The notes beneath the pieces were generated by a model, which made no database searches, was not told the origin of the DNA, and saw only the letters and a program-made list of their open reading frames with translations. The translations under genes and the position numbers were made by a program. From Syntrophomonas sp. UBA5314 (GTDB taxonomy: Bacteria > Bacillota > Syntrophomonadia > Syntrophomonadales > Syntrophomonadaceae), in the NCBI GenBank assembly GCA_002410325.1, contig DHRK01000030.1, positions 1,100 to 52,625 on the forward strand: DNA of 51,526 bases. The letters run 5' to 3'. This document shows positions 15,845-24,364 of the stretch, piece after piece. The first letter of the stretch is position 1, and the number at the start of each line of letters is the position of its first letter.

Positions 15845-17197
15845 TTAGTTTTGGGACTTGGTGCCGAACCCGGCTAAAAAGGTGGCATATTCCAGGGGTC
15901 TGCGAAAAGTATTCTTCATTATCGACTGTGAATACTCGGTTTCGGTAGTTTTGCGCGGCTTTGAATTTACTTCAATCAACCAGGGGTGGCCTTGTTTATC
16001 GATCCCCAAATCCAATCCCAACTCCCCCCACAGGTCGCCGTTTCTCTCCATAGTGCTGGCTACTTTGAAGCACAACTCCTTAATTTCGCGGTTTTTTGCT
16101 TCAATCTGTTCCTTGGAAAAAATATAATTAAACACCCGTCGGCTGGGGACCGCTTCGCCGCCCCGGGCCATATTGGCAACGGCGCTGCCCGGCCGGGCCA
16201 CCCGGGCAAATTTTTTTCCAATCTGCCATTCTCCCCGGCTGTTTTTCTGATAGATGATGCGCAGATCGAAATTGCAGCCTTTATAGGTGGCCAGGTTGAG
16301 GCCCTGCTGAACGATATACGACCTGTCCTGACGAAATTCCCGGGTCTTTTTCAACAGATCGGCCGGATTCTCAGCCTGGCCGCGGCGTCTGCCTCCCCCG
16401 TAACGGATGTACTGAAGCATGCCGGATGGCAGGGTTTTCACTTTTATTATACCGGAGCCCAGGCTTCCATTGGCCGGCTTCAAGTAAACCTCGGGATAGG
16501 TGGACAGCAAAATCTCCAGATTGACTTCGTTGAGTATCATAGTATGCGGAAGATAAGGCTTTAAGCCGGGGTGGGAGTTCAATATTTGATGGACCTTCCA
16601 TTTATTTAAAAAGGCCGGGTTAAAATAGCGCAGGTAAGGCAGCCGCTTGAGCCGGGCTTTCATATACTTGGTTTTTTCCCGGCCCTCGCCGATTCGTGAA
16701 CCGATCCGATCGTATACCACGTCCGGCAACGGATATATTCCTGAAGTCCAGTAGCCTTTCCCGTTTTTAGAGGAGACGTAATTGCATCCCCGAACGGTTG
16801 ATCGGTTCCAATCAATGGAGCCCGGGGTAAAGACATAGACCTGGCCCGGAATTTTGCGCCCCACCTGGGTCAACATTATCAATTCGGCCTGCAGGCTTTT
16901 GGGATCACATTGCGGCCGGTTGGGCAATCCGGAAGCCAGAACGCCGATGGTCGGGCCAAAATGGATCATATGATCCTCAGGCTGGTACCTGATCAAAAGG
17001 CTTTTTCTCTTGTTGATATATAAAGCCTTGCGCAGCTCGGGTGAGAGGATATATGAGCTGCGCTTGCCATTTCCGACTACGAGTTCGGCGTTTACTACGA
17101 TAGCTCCCACTCGTACCCTTATGGATGGCTGGCCCGGCGGCACCATTAATCTTGCTGCCAGCGAAGGTGACAGTATTAGCTTCCCTTTTGTCTCCAC
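15845..17197 (-). CDS. YheC/YheD-type ATP-grasp protein (second paralogue)
   Basis: This 450-residue protein is full length for the family. It has an N-terminal domain (residues 1 to about 100, ending IHFGPTIGVLASG), the YPLPDVVYDRIGSR motif, and an ATP-grasp fold with EVYLKPANGSLGSGI, NFDLRIIYQK and LGLDLGIDKQGHPWLIEVN. The last strand supplies the metal-binding Glu and Asn. It resembles the ATP-grasp protein at 8.9-10.3 kb but is a single gene with no amidoligase partner and a different N terminus. Its 3' end lies about 115 bp from htrA. It is probably sporulation-associated by family; the substrate is unknown. The start ATG is preceded by a weak purine-rich site (AAAAAGAGG). Confidence 0.85.
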   Translation of the reverse strand: METKGKLILSPSLAARLMVPPGQPSIRVRVGAIVVNAELVVGNGKRSSYILSPELRKALYINKRKSLLIRYQPEDHMIHFGPTIGVLASGLPNRPQCDPKSLQAELIMLTQVGRKIPGQVYVFTPGSIDWNRSTVRGCNYVSSKNGKGYWTSGIYPLPDVVYDRIGSRIGEGREKTKYMKARLKRLPYLRYFNPAFLNKWKVHQILNSHPGLKPYLPHTMILNEVNLEILLSTYPEVYLKPANGSLGSGIIKVKTLPSGMLQYIRYGGGRRRGQAENPADLLKKTREFRQDRSYIVQQGLNLATYKGCNFDLRIIYQKNSRGEWQIGKKFARVARPGSAVANMARGGEAVPSRRVFNYIFSKEQIEAKNREIKELCFKVASTMERNGDLWGELGLDLGIDKQGHPWLIEVNSKPRKTTETEYSQSIMKNTFRRPLEYATFLAGFGTKSQN

Positions 17198-17407
17198 AGC
17201 ATTACCTCTTTTTTAATATAGTGCGGCTTGAACCCTTAACTTGGACCCGGTATTATGTTCAAGCTGCTTTTGGTTTTGGCAAGGTTCGCTTGCTCTCGGG
17301 ATGGAAAATATATAAGATATCATATGAGTCCTTCACCTACTTTGTTATCATTTGTAACACAGGCTGTTAAGCGAATAGCCTGCCTATAACAGACCGGAGG
17401 ATATGCC

Positions 17408-17866
17408 ATGATAATGGTCAGTGCCTGCCTTTTCGGCGTCAACTGCAAATATAACGGGGAAAACAACTATAACCCCAAAATCTGCCAGGCTTTGCAGGGG
17501 CAGGGAATACTGCTTTTCTGCCCGGAACAGGCCGGGGGCCTGCCCTCTCCCCGCCCTCCGGCCGAGATTCAAGGCGGAGACGGTCAGGCGGTATTGAAGG
17601 GTGAAGCGAGGGTTGTCAACCGGAATGGTGAAGACCTGACCCGCTGTTTTATCAAGGGGGCCGAGGAAATTGCCCGGTTGGCCGGCGAAAAAAGGCCCAG
17701 CCTGGTCATATTGAAAAGCCGCAGCCCATCTTGCGGGATCGGACAGGTTTACGACGGGAGCTTTACTTCCCATTTACGGACCGGCGACGGGGTTGCCAGC
17801 GCCAGGTTGAAGGAATTGGGTGTTTCTATTATGTCTGATGAAGAATTTATCGCTCGGAGGAATTAG
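17408..17866 (+). CDS. DUF523 / TudS-like [4Fe-4S] desulfidase family protein
   Basis: The 152-residue protein has the three conserved cysteines of the family: SACLFGVNCKYNG (Cys7, Cys13) and SRSPSCGIGQVYDGSF (about Cys110). These are the cluster ligands in the characterised 2-thiouracil desulfidase TudS. CPEQAGGLPSPRPPAE is the family's middle signature. TudS removes sulfur from thiouracil; whether this protein does so is inferred from the motif set. GGAGG lies seven bases before the ATG. The stop is only five bases before the ATG of a PP-loop thiouridylase, so both are surely one operon, pointing to sulfur handling on thiolated RNA bases. Confidence 0.85.
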   Translation: MIMVSACLFGVNCKYNGENNYNPKICQALQGQGILLFCPEQAGGLPSPRPPAEIQGGDGQAVLKGEARVVNRNGEDLTRCFIKGAEEIARLAGEKRPSLVILKSRSPSCGIGQVYDGSFTSHLRTGDGVASARLKELGVSIMSDEEFIARRN

Positions 17867-17871
17867 AACAA

Positions 17872-18840
17872 ATGAAGGCAATAGCTTTATTTTCAGGTGG
17901 CCTCGATTCGCAGCTGGCGGTCTGCCTGCTCAAAGAACAGGGAGTGGAAGTCATCGCCCTGAATTTCGCAACTCCCTTCTTTGGCGCCACTCCGAAAACC
18001 TATCAGGCAGCCCGGGATCTCCAGGTGGAACTCATGACCATAGATATTGGTGATGTCTATATGGATAAAGTGCTGCGCAATCCGGTGTACGGGTACGGCA
18101 AAAACCTAAACCCCTGCATAGACTGTCATGCTTATATGTTAAAGACGGCCGGCCAATACATGGAAAGCCTGGGAGCTTCCTTCCTGGCTACCGGTGAGGT
18201 CCTGGGGCAGCGCCCTATGAGCCAGAACAAATCAGCTCTGCAGGCCGTGGAAAAACTGTCTGGAATGCGCGGCTTGATTGTACGACCGCTTTCCGGTCGC
18301 CTGCTGCTCCCCACCATCCCGGAACAAGAGGGTTGGCTGGACCGGGAAAAGCTGCTGGACATTAGCGGCCGCAGCCGCAAGCGGCAGATGGAATTGGCTG
18401 AACACTATAAAATCACCGACTATCCCAGCCCGGCCGGAGGGTGTCTCTTGACCGACCAGAATTTTGCCCGCCGTTTGTTTGACCTGCTTAGCAAAAACCC
18501 GGCGCCGCGTACCGATGAAATAGAACTCCTCAAACTGGGCCGCCATTTCCAAATAGAGCCTGAAACGCTTCTGGTTATCGGACGCAATCACAGTGAGAAC
18601 GAGCAGCTCAATAAGTTGAGCAGGCCGGGCGACCTCTTGCTGAAGGTGGCTGATCACCCCGGGCCGCTGGCCTTAATTCGAGGAAAGGATGTTTTGGAAG
18701 AACCGCAGCTACAGTATCCCGCCTCCCTGGTGGCGCGCTACAGCGACGCCAAGCATGAGGCGCTGGCCTCGGTTAAAATAATGGAGTTTGACGAAACCGA
18801 AAAGCAGATCATCCAGGTGGCTCCCGCTCCGCAGTCCTGA
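17872..18840 (+). CDS. PP-loop tRNA thiouridylase-like protein with C-terminal NFACT-R-like domain
   Basis: The 322-residue protein begins with the PP-loop LFSGGLDSQLAV (residues 6-17), as in MnmA/ThiI RNA thiolases, which adenylate the target base. NPCIDCHAYML and the late Cys of SPAGGCLLTD are likely sulfur-relay cysteines. From about residue 220, LLVIGRNHSENEQLNKLS, PGDLLLKV and HPGPLALIRG match the NFACT-R domain pattern, an RNA-associated domain best known from Rqc2/RqcH proteins. Such fusions have been predicted to thiolate RNA. The TudS-like gene ends five bases upstream. It is not MnmA itself: the C-terminal half differs. The target RNA is unknown. The gene is convergent with the SGNH hydrolase 9 bp downstream. 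Confidence 0.8.
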   Translation: MKAIALFSGGLDSQLAVCLLKEQGVEVIALNFATPFFGATPKTYQAARDLQVELMTIDIGDVYMDKVLRNPVYGYGKNLNPCIDCHAYMLKTAGQYMESLGASFLATGEVLGQRPMSQNKSALQAVEKLSGMRGLIVRPLSGRLLLPTIPEQEGWLDREKLLDISGRSRKRQMELAEHYKITDYPSPAGGCLLTDQNFARRLFDLLSKNPAPRTDEIELLKLGRHFQIEPETLLVIGRNHSENEQLNKLSRPGDLLLKVADHPGPLALIRGKDVLEEPQLQYPASLVARYSDAKHEALASVKIMEFDETEKQIIQVAPAPQS

Positions 18841-18849
18841 ATGGCGCGC

Positions 18850-19398
18850 TTAATCGGTAAACAGCGATGGATCGATCTGGGCAAAAAGAGCCCGGTAACC
18901 GGCCTCGCTCGGGTGCGCGCCGTCGGCCAGCAAAAGCTCCTGCCGCAGCCGCCCCTCCTGGTCTAAAAAGGCCCGGTCAAATTCGATAAGCGGCAGGTTC
19001 TTCTGCGCGGCATACTCCCGGTACCAGCTGCGCAGCCTGACCAGCAGCTTCTCCAAATAAGCGCTGTCCACCGCGGTCGGCTGACCTAAAATCACTGTTA
19101 TTCCCGCCGCCTCAGCCTTCTCCACCATTTCCCGGATATTCCAGGTGATGCGGTCGAAAGACTCCCCGCACAAGACATCATTAATGCATCCCGATAAAAC
19201 CAGGTGGCTGGGTTTATCGGCCAGCACATCCCGCGCTAAGCGCCGCAGCATATTGCTGGTGGTATCGCCGTTTATTCCGCGGTTGATAAACTCTATGCCC
19301 GTGGCCCGGGCCAGCATTTCCACCCAGGAATAATGGGGTCCGAAAGGAAATCCCCAGGTTATGCTGTCGCCCAGGCACACTACCTTGGTGGCTGCCAT
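18850..19398 (-). CDS. SGNH/GDSL-family hydrolase
   Basis: The start chosen is ATG at 19398 (a GTG lies just before it). The 182-residue product has the four SGNH blocks: VCLGDSITWGF (catalytic Ser), INRGINGDTTSNM (Gly), LSGCINDVL (Asn) and LADGAHPSEAGY (Asp and His). It has no signal peptide, so it probably acts inside the cell on an ester or acyl thioester; TesA-like and lysophospholipase activities are possible. It follows the UPF0182 gene by 10 bp and is thus co-transcribed with it. The substrate cannot be read from sequence. Confidence 0.88.
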   Translation of the reverse strand: MAATKVVCLGDSITWGFPFGPHYSWVEMLARATGIEFINRGINGDTTSNMLRRLARDVLADKPSHLVLSGCINDVLCGESFDRITWNIREMVEKAEAAGITVILGQPTAVDSAYLEKLLVRLRSWYREYAAQKNLPLIEFDRAFLDQEGRLRQELLLADGAHPSEAGYRALFAQIDPSLFTD

Positions 19399-19408
19399 CA
19401 CTTATCCC

Positions 19409-22165
19409 CTAACCTGCCGTACTCTGTTCCAATTTGGCCAGAATCTCGTTCAACTTATTGATGTTTTCTCCATAGGCGGCCCAATTGCCCTGCTTAAGCA
19501 TCTCCATAGCCGTATCATAATACTGCCGGGCCTGTTTTATGAGATCTGCGGTCGAAGCCTTTTGTTCCGGCTGCCCGCCCTCAGTCGGCGCCTGGGCGGG
19601 GATGTTGGCTCCTGCTCCGAACAGGCGCACCAGGGCATCCTGCAGGTTATTCTCCATTACAATCTTATCCCCATAACCCACTATAACCCGTTTATATTCA
19701 GGCATCTGGCTGTTTTCGGCCTGCAAATAGAGCGGTTCAATATAGAGTATCGAATTGTTCATCGGTATAACCAGTATTCCCCCGCGCAGCACCCGCGAGC
19801 CGACCTGGTTCCACAGGGTCAGCTGCTGAGATATGACCGTATCCTGGTTTATGCGCGCATCAACCTGCTCGGGTCCGAAAATGGTCTCCTGCTTGGGGAA
19901 ATGATAAACCATCATTTTGCCATAATTGTCTCCATCCATACGCACTCCCATCCAGGCCACCATGTTCAAACGGCCCTTGGGCGTGAAAGGAAGCATCATT
20001 ACATATTCAGCGTTTGGTTCACCGGGCAGCCGCATCAACAGATAGTAGGGCTCCACCGCCGCCGGTTTATTTTCCACCAGCTGGTTGGGAACTACCCAGG
20101 CGTCTTCCTTATTGTAGAAAACGTAGGGATCGGTCATATGGAAGATGCTGTAAATCTGGGTTTGAACATTGAACAGATCCTCCGGATAGCGGATATGGGA
20201 GCGGAGTCCCTCCGGCATTTCGGAAAGGGGTTTGTATAATCCCGGGAAAATTGCGGCATAGGTTTTTATCAGGGGATCGTTTTCGTCAGCCTGGTAAAAG
20301 GTCATTTCACCGGTGTAGGCGTCGGTGACAATCTTTACCGAGTTCCTGATGTAATTGCTGCCTGCCTGATCAAAAGGCTGCGAATAGGGATAGCGGCTGG
20401 TCAGGGTATAGGCGTCCTGGATCCAGAACAGCCGGCCTTCCGGCCCAATTACGATATAGGGATCGGAATCATAACGCAAATAAGGGGCAACCTTTTGGCT
20501 GCGCAATTTTATATTGCGGTTCATCAAAAGCTGGCTTTCCGAAACAACATCATTGGAAAGGAGCAGCTTGTAGTCCTTAAGCGTCCAGGCAAAGCTGAGC
20601 CGCCGAACGTATGAACCGATTTTTATGCCATTTTGGCCCTGGTAGGTGGTATAGACGTTTTGATCCCCGGAGGGGTAATCGAACTCCTTTTGGTTGGTGT
20701 TGACCAGGACATATGAATCAGTCTTTTCCCCGAAATAGATCTCCGGCCGGGTGATAACCAGATCGCTGCTGGAGCGGGGCGGAATATCTTTGATAAAGAA
20801 GCTGGGGAAACCCTCCTGGGCCACCTCATTGACCGGGCTGGCCACCACCCCATAGCCATGGGTATACATCAGGCGCTGGTTGATCCAGGTTTGAGCATTG
20901 GGCTGCAGCTGATTGGGATCCATTTCCCGGGCGGCCACCATCACCTGCCGGTATTTGCCCCCCACCGTATAGCGGTCCACATCCACATCATCAAATACAT
21001 AATAGCTTCGCAACTGCTGCAGGTTCTGATAGGTGGTTTTCAATGGCCTCCAGTCCCAGAGGCGGATGTTTTCCAAGGTACTCAGGTTGGCCGGATCGGA
21101 GATATTCAAATCATAGGAAATGTCGAACTGTTTGCTGTCCACATCGGCCAGGTCGTAGGCCTGGCGGGTGAACTTGATGGCGTTCTCTATATAGGGCTTT
21201 TCCTTATTGAATTCATCCGGTTGAACCACGAACTTGTGGACAAAACCCGGATACAGGCCCTGCATAACCACTGCTACCAGAACCCAGGCCCCGGCAGCGT
21301 ATATGATCCATTTAAAGCGCTTTATGAAGATGTTGACCAGGATCACGCCCGCAGTAACGATAGACAGAACCAGCATCGCCTTGTAGGCTATCAAGCGGGC
21401 GTAAATATCTGTATAGGACGCTCCGTAGATTACACTCGAGGATGAAAAGAGGACGTCAAAGGTGGATAGCCAGTAATTCCAGCCTTTAATCGCAAAAAAC
21501 AGGGCCAGCAATACTGCTATATGGCCTTTGGGCACGGAAAATTTCTGCCAGCCGCCGCCTATTAAGGAGGCCGAAGCCCCGATGGCGTAACACAACACCA
21601 CGATGATCAACAGCAAGACCAGTGCGCTTATCAATATCCCGCAGACGTAATCGTAGAAATTCAGGTTGAAAAAATAAAAGCTCAGGTCGCGGCCGAATAT
21701 GGGATCAGCCACGCCTACCGAAACCCGGTGGATGAATTGCTGTACAATCAGCCAATTCTTGTAAGAGCCGGTGCTTATCAAAAAGGCGCCGATCAGACTG
21801 AGTCCGGTAAAGATCCACCGCCCCCAGGGGCCCTGGAGAAATTCCTCAAAAAAATCCCGGGCCGGGTTCATAAAGATGACTTCCCGTCCATCCTCGGTGA
21901 TTCTGCTGGGACGCCCGGGATTGCTTTTTAGATGCCTTTTTACGACTAGTAAATTCACATAAAAAAGTATAAAGGTTAATACAAAGACAACCGCCCATAA
22001 AACGATCTGGTTTATCCAGGTGGTGGTAAAAACCGAAGCCAGGTTTATCGATTTAAACCACAGCCAGTCCACATAGATGCTGGCGGTAAGGGAGAAAACC
22101 CCTATGAGCAGCAGAAGAATTACCAGCCGCCCGGTGGCGGTTCTAGGATCGATCCACTTTGGCAA
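19409..22165 (-). CDS. UPF0182 family membrane protein
   Basis: This 918-residue protein has about seven hydrophobic helices in residues 15-310 (for example LVILLLLIGVFSLTASIYV at the start), then a large soluble portion of about 540 residues outside the membrane. The family marker segments are present, including FDISYDLNISDP, VVASPVNEVAQEGFPSF and RGGILVIPMNNSILYIEPLY. The tail (860-918) contains a Gln/Ala-rich linker and a helical end. The family is broadly distributed in Actinobacteria and Firmicutes with no known function. A ribosome site GAGG lies before the ATG. The 226-bp gap upstream contains only a terminator-like hairpin of the next gene. Confidence 0.9.
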   Translation of the reverse strand: MPKWIDPRTATGRLVILLLLIGVFSLTASIYVDWLWFKSINLASVFTTTWINQIVLWAVVFVLTFILFYVNLLVVKRHLKSNPGRPSRITEDGREVIFMNPARDFFEEFLQGPWGRWIFTGLSLIGAFLISTGSYKNWLIVQQFIHRVSVGVADPIFGRDLSFYFFNLNFYDYVCGILISALVLLLIIVVLCYAIGASASLIGGGWQKFSVPKGHIAVLLALFFAIKGWNYWLSTFDVLFSSSSVIYGASYTDIYARLIAYKAMLVLSIVTAGVILVNIFIKRFKWIIYAAGAWVLVAVVMQGLYPGFVHKFVVQPDEFNKEKPYIENAIKFTRQAYDLADVDSKQFDISYDLNISDPANLSTLENIRLWDWRPLKTTYQNLQQLRSYYVFDDVDVDRYTVGGKYRQVMVAAREMDPNQLQPNAQTWINQRLMYTHGYGVVASPVNEVAQEGFPSFFIKDIPPRSSSDLVITRPEIYFGEKTDSYVLVNTNQKEFDYPSGDQNVYTTYQGQNGIKIGSYVRRLSFAWTLKDYKLLLSNDVVSESQLLMNRNIKLRSQKVAPYLRYDSDPYIVIGPEGRLFWIQDAYTLTSRYPYSQPFDQAGSNYIRNSVKIVTDAYTGEMTFYQADENDPLIKTYAAIFPGLYKPLSEMPEGLRSHIRYPEDLFNVQTQIYSIFHMTDPYVFYNKEDAWVVPNQLVENKPAAVEPYYLLMRLPGEPNAEYVMMLPFTPKGRLNMVAWMGVRMDGDNYGKMMVYHFPKQETIFGPEQVDARINQDTVISQQLTLWNQVGSRVLRGGILVIPMNNSILYIEPLYLQAENSQMPEYKRVIVGYGDKIVMENNLQDALVRLFGAGANIPAQAPTEGGQPEQKASTADLIKQARQYYDTAMEMLKQGNWAAYGENINKLNEILAKLEQSTAG

Positions 22166-22334
22166 GGTTCATACCTCCTCTTTTCATTAAAACTTTTAAC
22201 AAGCAACCTTAAAAATCCCTATCATCAAGCCGGCCTCAATGCACCAAACGCGGACCGGCACCTGTATCCCGCTAGTCCATTATAGCAGATTTATGTAGAT
22301 ATGCTTAAAAAGCGTCCGGCTTTTAACAGACCAT

Positions 22335-22383
22335 AAAAAACGCCTCCTGACATAAGTTTCATCAACCTAAGTCACAAGGCGCT
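22335..22383 (-). terminator. Terminator of the ddl operon
   Basis: On the minus strand, GCGCCTTGTGACTTAG pairs imperfectly with TTATGTCAGGAGGCGT, followed by a six-T run. It sits 9 bp past the stop of the small gene that follows ddl and ends that transcript. Nothing else is seen between it and the UPF0182 start. Confidence 0.65.
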
Positions 22384-22391
22384 TTGAGAGT

Positions 22392-22721
22392 CTATTTAGT
22401 GCCTTTTTTCTTTCGTTCCTGGCTTTGCTGAATGATATCAGTGGCTGAATTCTTCTCAGCCAGGGTTAAAGCCCACTCCAGCCGTTTTATCACCTCATCG
22501 GTAGAACCTTTACCGGTATAAATAAGGGGCTGGCAGGATAAGGTCTCGAGAAATACGGCCGTTTCAAGGATTATTTCTTCCAAATCGCGCAGGGACTCCT
22601 TCAACCGGATCATATCGCCCTGTTCAAAATAGGCTCTGAGCTCGGCGACTTTTTCGGCCAGATCGCTTACATTGTCAGAAATTATACCAGCCGGTAAAAA
22701 TAGGGTCATAGCTGCTTTCAC
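22392..22721 (-). CDS. Small helical protein of unknown function downstream of ddl
   Basis: The 109-residue product is not recognised. It is mostly predicted helix (SDLAEKVAELRAYFEQGD, then LKESLRDLEEIILETAVFLE) with a Lys-rich end (QERKKKGTK). No signal or membrane segment is obvious and there is one Cys. It follows ddl by 35 bp and shares its transcript, with a terminator right after. Helix content and size suggest a helper or adaptor rather than an enzyme. Confidence 0.6.
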   Translation of the reverse strand: MKAAMTLFLPAGIISDNVSDLAEKVAELRAYFEQGDMIRLKESLRDLEEIILETAVFLETLSCQPLIYTGKGSTDEVIKRLEWALTLAEKNSATDIIQQSQERKKKGTK

Positions 22722-22756
22722 TCCGATAGTAAATTATACTCAAAATTATAACCCCT

Positions 22757-23683
22757 TTATTTCTCAAGAGCCAGTTTTACCAGTTCGTCAACCAGTTCTT
22801 CAAAGCTCTGCCCAATCGCCCGGGCGGCATCGGGAACCAGACTGGTGGCCGTCATCCCCGGTATGGTGTTTATCTCAAGGATATAGGGGTTTTCATCTTT
22901 GTCAGCCATGACATCTATACGCGACACTCCCCGGCAACCGGTAGCTTTATAGGCTTCCTCGCATATGGTTGCCACCTTCTGTTTTAAACTCTCGCTGATT
23001 CGGGCCGGAATAATATGATTTGACATTCCCGGGGTATACTTGGACTCATAGTCATAAAACTCATTTTCCGCGGTTATTTCAATAATAGGATAAACCCTGG
23101 GACGGTCATTTCCAACAATCGTTACAGTCATTTGAATGCCGTCGATAAATCTTTCTAATATTACTTCATTGTCCAATTTAAAGGCATCCTCAATAGCATC
23201 CAGTATTTTATCGGCTGATTTTACAATGTAGGTTCCAATGCTGGAGCCCTGGCTGGCCGATTTGACTACCAACGGAAGGCCCAGCCTCTCAACTACGGTA
23301 TCCACCACCAGGGCGTCAGGGCTGAAGCAGCTCTTTTTTAAGGTTATGAAATCAGCCGTCGGAAGTCCCTCGTAGGCCAGCAGCTTCTTGGTCAATATCT
23401 TGTTCATACAGATCGCACTGGCTGCCAACCCCGGACCAGTGTAGGGTATATTCAGAAGCTCCAGGTAGCCCTGTACGGTTCCGTCTTCACCGTTTTTACC
23501 GTGCAAGGCCAGATAAACCACATCGGGGCGGGCCTTGGGTATTTCACCCAGGTTTTCGGGCTGCAGATCCAGGGTCTCAACTTCATAACCCTTGCTTCGT
23601 AAAGCCTCACTCACCGCCTGGCCGCTTCTCAGAGAAACGTCTCTTTCCGTCGAAGTCCCACCCATCAATACCATTACTTTCAT
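22757..23683 (-). CDS. ddl: D-alanine--D-alanine ligase
   Basis: The 308-residue enzyme is full length. It starts VLMGGTSTERDVSLRSGQAV, then ALHGKNGEDGTVQGYLE, the ATP-grasp lysine in LPLVVKSASQGSSIGTY and the metal-site end YILEINTIPGMTATSLVP. It makes D-Ala-D-Ala for peptidoglycan. The compact EDGTVQGYLE to NIPYTGPG stretch is characteristic of Ddl. It heads a two-gene operon with the small unknown protein. The 186 bp upstream to the next promoter show no gene. Confidence 0.97.
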   Translation of the reverse strand: MKVMVLMGGTSTERDVSLRSGQAVSEALRSKGYEVETLDLQPENLGEIPKARPDVVYLALHGKNGEDGTVQGYLELLNIPYTGPGLAASAICMNKILTKKLLAYEGLPTADFITLKKSCFSPDALVVDTVVERLGLPLVVKSASQGSSIGTYIVKSADKILDAIEDAFKLDNEVILERFIDGIQMTVTIVGNDRPRVYPIIEITAENEFYDYESKYTPGMSNHIIPARISESLKQKVATICEEAYKATGCRGVSRIDVMADKDENPYILEINTIPGMTATSLVPDAARAIGQSFEELVDELVKLALEK

Positions 23684-23869
23684 CTCGATTATTCACCGCC
23701 TAACTTATTTTCCCTTTTTGGGGCACCAAGCATCTATTCTTCATTACATTAATTAATACTAGACCCTGGTTACAAATATTTCATATTTTCCTCAATATCT
23801 TGTTCCTCTTTTATATGATAATCCTGTCCTTTCCGTATGCAAAGTCTTTAAGCTTAATAAAAATTATGA

Positions 23870-23920
23870 TTGACAGAACACTTGTTCCCGCCTATAATTT
23901 ATTTAATAGAACATTTGTTC
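23870..23920 (+). promoter_or_regulatory. Consensus promoter with two LexA (SOS) boxes
   Basis: TTGACA (23870-23875), a 17-bp spacer and TATAAT (23893-23898) form a perfect sigma-A promoter. One box, GAACACTTGTTC (23876-23887), fills the spacer. A second, GAACATTTGTTCG (23909-23921), lies just downstream of the expected start. Both fit GAAC-N4-GTTC, the core of the LexA/DinR box of Gram-positive bacteria. Repressor at either box would block the promoter, so the gene behind it should be silent until DNA damage. This arrangement is the strongest regulatory signal in the window. Confidence 0.85.
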
Positions 23921-23941
23921 GGACAAGAAAGGGTGATATAT

Positions 23942-24049
23942 ATGTTCGCAGGTTTAAGTAAAAAGGATTTTGTGCAGAGTCTACTCGGTGCTACCGGCAT
24001 ATTTGCAGTTGCCTATTTCTTTTCGGCATTGCTCCTGGGTATTCGGTAA
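23942..24049 (+). CDS. 35-residue SOS-controlled single-helix membrane peptide
   Basis: The gene is too short for ordinary gene callers. It encodes MFAGLSKKDFVQSLLGATG followed by a hydrophobic stretch (FAVAYFFSALLLGI) and a final Arg. That is one transmembrane helix after a short amphipathic head. An AAAGGGTG ribosome site lies before the ATG, directly behind the two-LexA-box promoter. DNA-damage-induced micropeptides of this size (SidA of Caulobacter) or larger SOS proteins (YneA of Bacillus) block cell division through membrane contacts. A similar role here is inferred from regulation, size and topology, not from sequence similarity. A type I toxin is another option. The next feature is the tRNA-Trp promoter. 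Confidence 0.75.
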   Translation: MFAGLSKKDFVQSLLGATGIFAVAYFFSALLLGIR

Positions 24050-24111
24050 TCAATACCTGAACCGGCAGCTAAACCAGAGACTAAAAACGTCAAAATTACG
24101 CAATCCCCGGC

Positions 24112-24140
24112 TTGATGCCCTCTGCTTTTTATGATAGAAT
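24112..24140 (+). promoter_or_regulatory. Promoter of tRNA-Trp
   Basis: TTGATG (24112-24117), a 17-bp spacer and TAGAAT (24135-24140) precede the tRNA by 28 bp. Confidence 0.6.
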
Positions 24141-24168
24141 AATCAATGCTGAGAAGCTAAAGAAACGC

Positions 24169-24244
24169 AGGGGAGTAGCTCAATTGGCAGAGCATCGGTC
24201 TCCAAAACCGAGGGCTGGGGGTTCGAGACCTCTCTCCCCTGCCA
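24169..24244 (+). tRNA. tRNA-Trp (anticodon CCA)
   Basis: The 76-nt gene folds as a full cloverleaf. The acceptor AGGGGAG pairs with CTCCCCT, then discriminator G and encoded CCA. The D stem is GCTC/GAGC, and the anticodon stem TCGGT/ACCGA holds loop CTCCAAA with anticodon CCA. The T arm GGGGG/CCTCT has two G-U pairs around TTCGAGA. It is a single-gene unit with its own promoter and terminator. Confidence 0.95.
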
Positions 24245-24258
24245 AAAGTCGATAAATC

Positions 24259-24293
24259 GGGGATTCTACCCAAAGAATCCCCGTCGGTTTTTT
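24259..24293 (+). terminator. Rho-independent terminator of tRNA-Trp
   Basis: GGGGATTCT and AGAATCCCC form a perfect 9-bp stem with a six-base loop. A T6 run (24288-24293) follows five bases later. Confidence 0.9.
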
Positions 24294-24364
24294 CTGCCAG
24301 TTCCTTCGGTTTAATGCCTTTCCGGAATACGTTTTTGTTGTATGTGGACGAGAGTGGTGAAAAT

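Noticed and set aside
19361..21445. Long plus-strand open frames over UPF0182
   Set aside because: Shadows of the 918-residue gene; His-rich composition typical of antisense frames.
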